This document shows, piece after piece, positions 5,335-6,354 of a stretch of 6,354 nt of DNA (position 1 is the first letter of the stretch; every line of letters begins with the position of its first letter). The notes under the pieces were generated by a model. The model saw only the letters and a program-made list of their open reading frames with translations, did not search any database and was not told the origin of the DNA. Location of the stretch: the NCBI GenBank assembly GCA_026418315.1, contig JAOABO010000105.1:1-6354 (forward strand), given 5' to 3'. Made by a program: the position numbers and the translations under genes. Source of the stretch: Bacteroidia bacterium (GTDB lineage: Bacteria; Bacteroidota; Bacteroidia; B-17B0; Aurantibacillaceae).

Positions 5335-6354
5335 ATGATAAACGATTTTATTGACTTCCTATCTCCCATTCCATCTAACTGCTTTGAAATGGTGAATGAT
5401 GAATATCAGTTTGGTAACCAATGGGATATTTATACAGATACCAATCTACCTCAAATTGAAAACCATAAAATTATTGTTATTGGAGTTGAAGAAGACAGAA
5501 ACAGCATAATCAATAAAGGTTCTGCACAATCACCCAACCAAATTAGAAAATACTTATATTCACTTTACCCCAATATTAGTAAATATGATGTAGCCGATAT
5601 AGGAAACATTAAACAAGGAAACACAGTAAAAGACACTTACTTCGCCCTCAAAACAATAGGCGAAGAATTACTGAAAAATGATAAAACATTGATTATTTTA
5701 GGTGGCAGCAATGACTTGGCTTTCGCTCAGTTTTTAATGTATGAAAAATTAGAAAAAATAATCAATATATGTAATATTGATGCTTATGTTGATTTTAATA
5801 AAAACATAGAAGAAAAAATAAATAATAGAAATTATATTGGAAAAATTATATTGCAGGAACCTAATTTTTTATTTAACTACGCACACCTTGCTTATCAAAG
5901 TTATTTTGTTGGTGCTCATAATGTACAGTTTATGGATGACTTGTACTTTGAATATTACCGATTAGGAGACGTGAGAGGAAAAATTGAAGAAACAGAGCCC
6001 GTTATCAGAAACGCAGATGTTCTTTTTTTTGATTTTTCTGCTATCAAAAGAAATGACGGAGGCATGGTTCAATACTTTTCGCCCAATGGAATCAGTGCAG
6101 AAGAAGCATGTCAAATGATGTGGTATGCCGGAATGAATGATAAATTATCTTCCCTTGGACTATACGAGTTAAATAGTGCTCTTGATCAATCAGGCATTGC
6201 AACCCACCTTGCCGCTCAAATGGTATGGTCTTTTATAGAAGGATTTTACAACAGAAAAGACGATGTACCCATTAAAAATCACCCAGATTACGAAACATAT
6301 CAGGTAAAAATGCACAACGGCAAGTATACCATCCATTTTGTAAGAAGTCATAGA
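5335..6354 (+). CDS. Arginase/formimidoylglutamase-fold protein with altered metal site (partial, 3' end off window)
   Basis: The ATG at 5335, 12 bases after the MarR stop and preceded by AAAAACGAAAAAAT, opens 340 codons with no stop before the window ends, so the C-terminus is missing. The order of segments matches ureohydrolases (arginase, agmatinase, formimidoylglutamase): KIIVIGVEEDRNS (45-57), GSAQSPNQIRKYLYSLYP (62-79), LIILGGSNDLA (119-129), ICNIDAYVDFN (145-155), VLFFDFSAIKRNDGG (229-243) and HLAAQMVWSFIEGFYNRKDD (291-310). The canonical metal sites are GGDHS, DAHxD and SxDxD. Here they read GGSND, DAYVD and FDFS, so the two His ligands are replaced by Asn126 and Tyr151 and one Asp by Ser235, while Asp149, Asp153 and Asp233 remain. 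Classic Mn-dependent hydrolysis is therefore doubtful. From memory, Bacteroidota have a distinct arginase-like subfamily with similar changes (GGSxDL; FDxSAIxxSD), often annotated as formimidoylglutamase. It is cytosolic, with no signal peptide. A catalytic role is unproven. Confidence 0.85.
   Translation, partial: MINDFIDFLSPIPSNCFEMVNDEYQFGNQWDIYTDTNLPQIENHKIIVIGVEEDRNSIINKGSAQSPNQIRKYLYSLYPNISKYDVADIGNIKQGNTVKDTYFALKTIGEELLKNDKTLIILGGSNDLAFAQFLMYEKLEKIINICNIDAYVDFNKNIEEKINNRNYIGKIILQEPNFLFNYAHLAYQSYFVGAHNVQFMDDLYFEYYRLGDVRGKIEETEPVIRNADVLFFDFSAIKRNDGGMVQYFSPNGISAEEACQMMWYAGMNDKLSSLGLYELNSALDQSGIATHLAAQMVWSFIEGFYNRKDDVPIKNHPDYETYQVKMHNGKYTIHFVRSHR

Noticed and set aside
6023..6030. Run of eight T in the arginase-like gene (also A8 runs at 2173-2180 and 2315-2322 in rpsA) as possible slippage or phase-variation sites
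   Set aside because: The frames continue correctly through each run and such runs are expected in this A+T-rich genome; no alternative frame downstream looks useful.

Overview
The window looks like the chromosome of a low-G+C member of the Bacteroidota. The signs are TAnnTTTG-type -7 promoter boxes, start codons preceded by A-rich sequence rather than a Shine-Dalgarno motif, a 585-residue six-domain ribosomal protein S1 of Bacteroidota type, a GH3-family adenylating enzyme, and a secreted-protein fragment carrying the 'GLLIPRV' signature common in that phylum. There are no mobile elements, CRISPR arrays or phage genes. Taxonomy below phylum cannot be read from this window.

Layout. At the left edge, on the minus strand, is the N-terminal part of a secreted surface or tail-fibre-like protein that runs off the window. 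A 249-bp divergent intergenic region (326-574) separates it from rpsA. This region holds one promoter box facing left, a good promoter facing right, and an rpsA leader with two perfect-stem hairpins. rpsA (575-2332) ends in two consecutive hairpins, the second a textbook intrinsic terminator. Next comes tRNA-Arg(CCG) with its own likely promoter box. Only 24 bases after the tRNA starts a tightly packed plus-strand run of four genes: a GH3-like acyl-acid amido synthetase, a secreted beta-propeller-like protein of unknown function, a MarR-family regulator, and an arginase-fold protein that runs off the right edge. Within the run the spacings are a 14-bp overlap, 1 bp and 12 bp, so it is probably one operon, perhaps read through from the tRNA.

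How the genes may work together. rpsA and the tRNA are translation housekeeping. The four-gene cluster is the least understood part. It has an enzyme expected to adenylate a carboxylic acid and join it to an amine, a regulator from a family that often senses small aromatic acids, an exported propeller-like protein, and an arginase homologue that has lost three of the six usual metal ligands. A shared pathway is an inference from packing only; no substrate can be named. The right-hand gene has no stop in the window and reads for 340 codons; the left-hand gene is likewise open at the edge.
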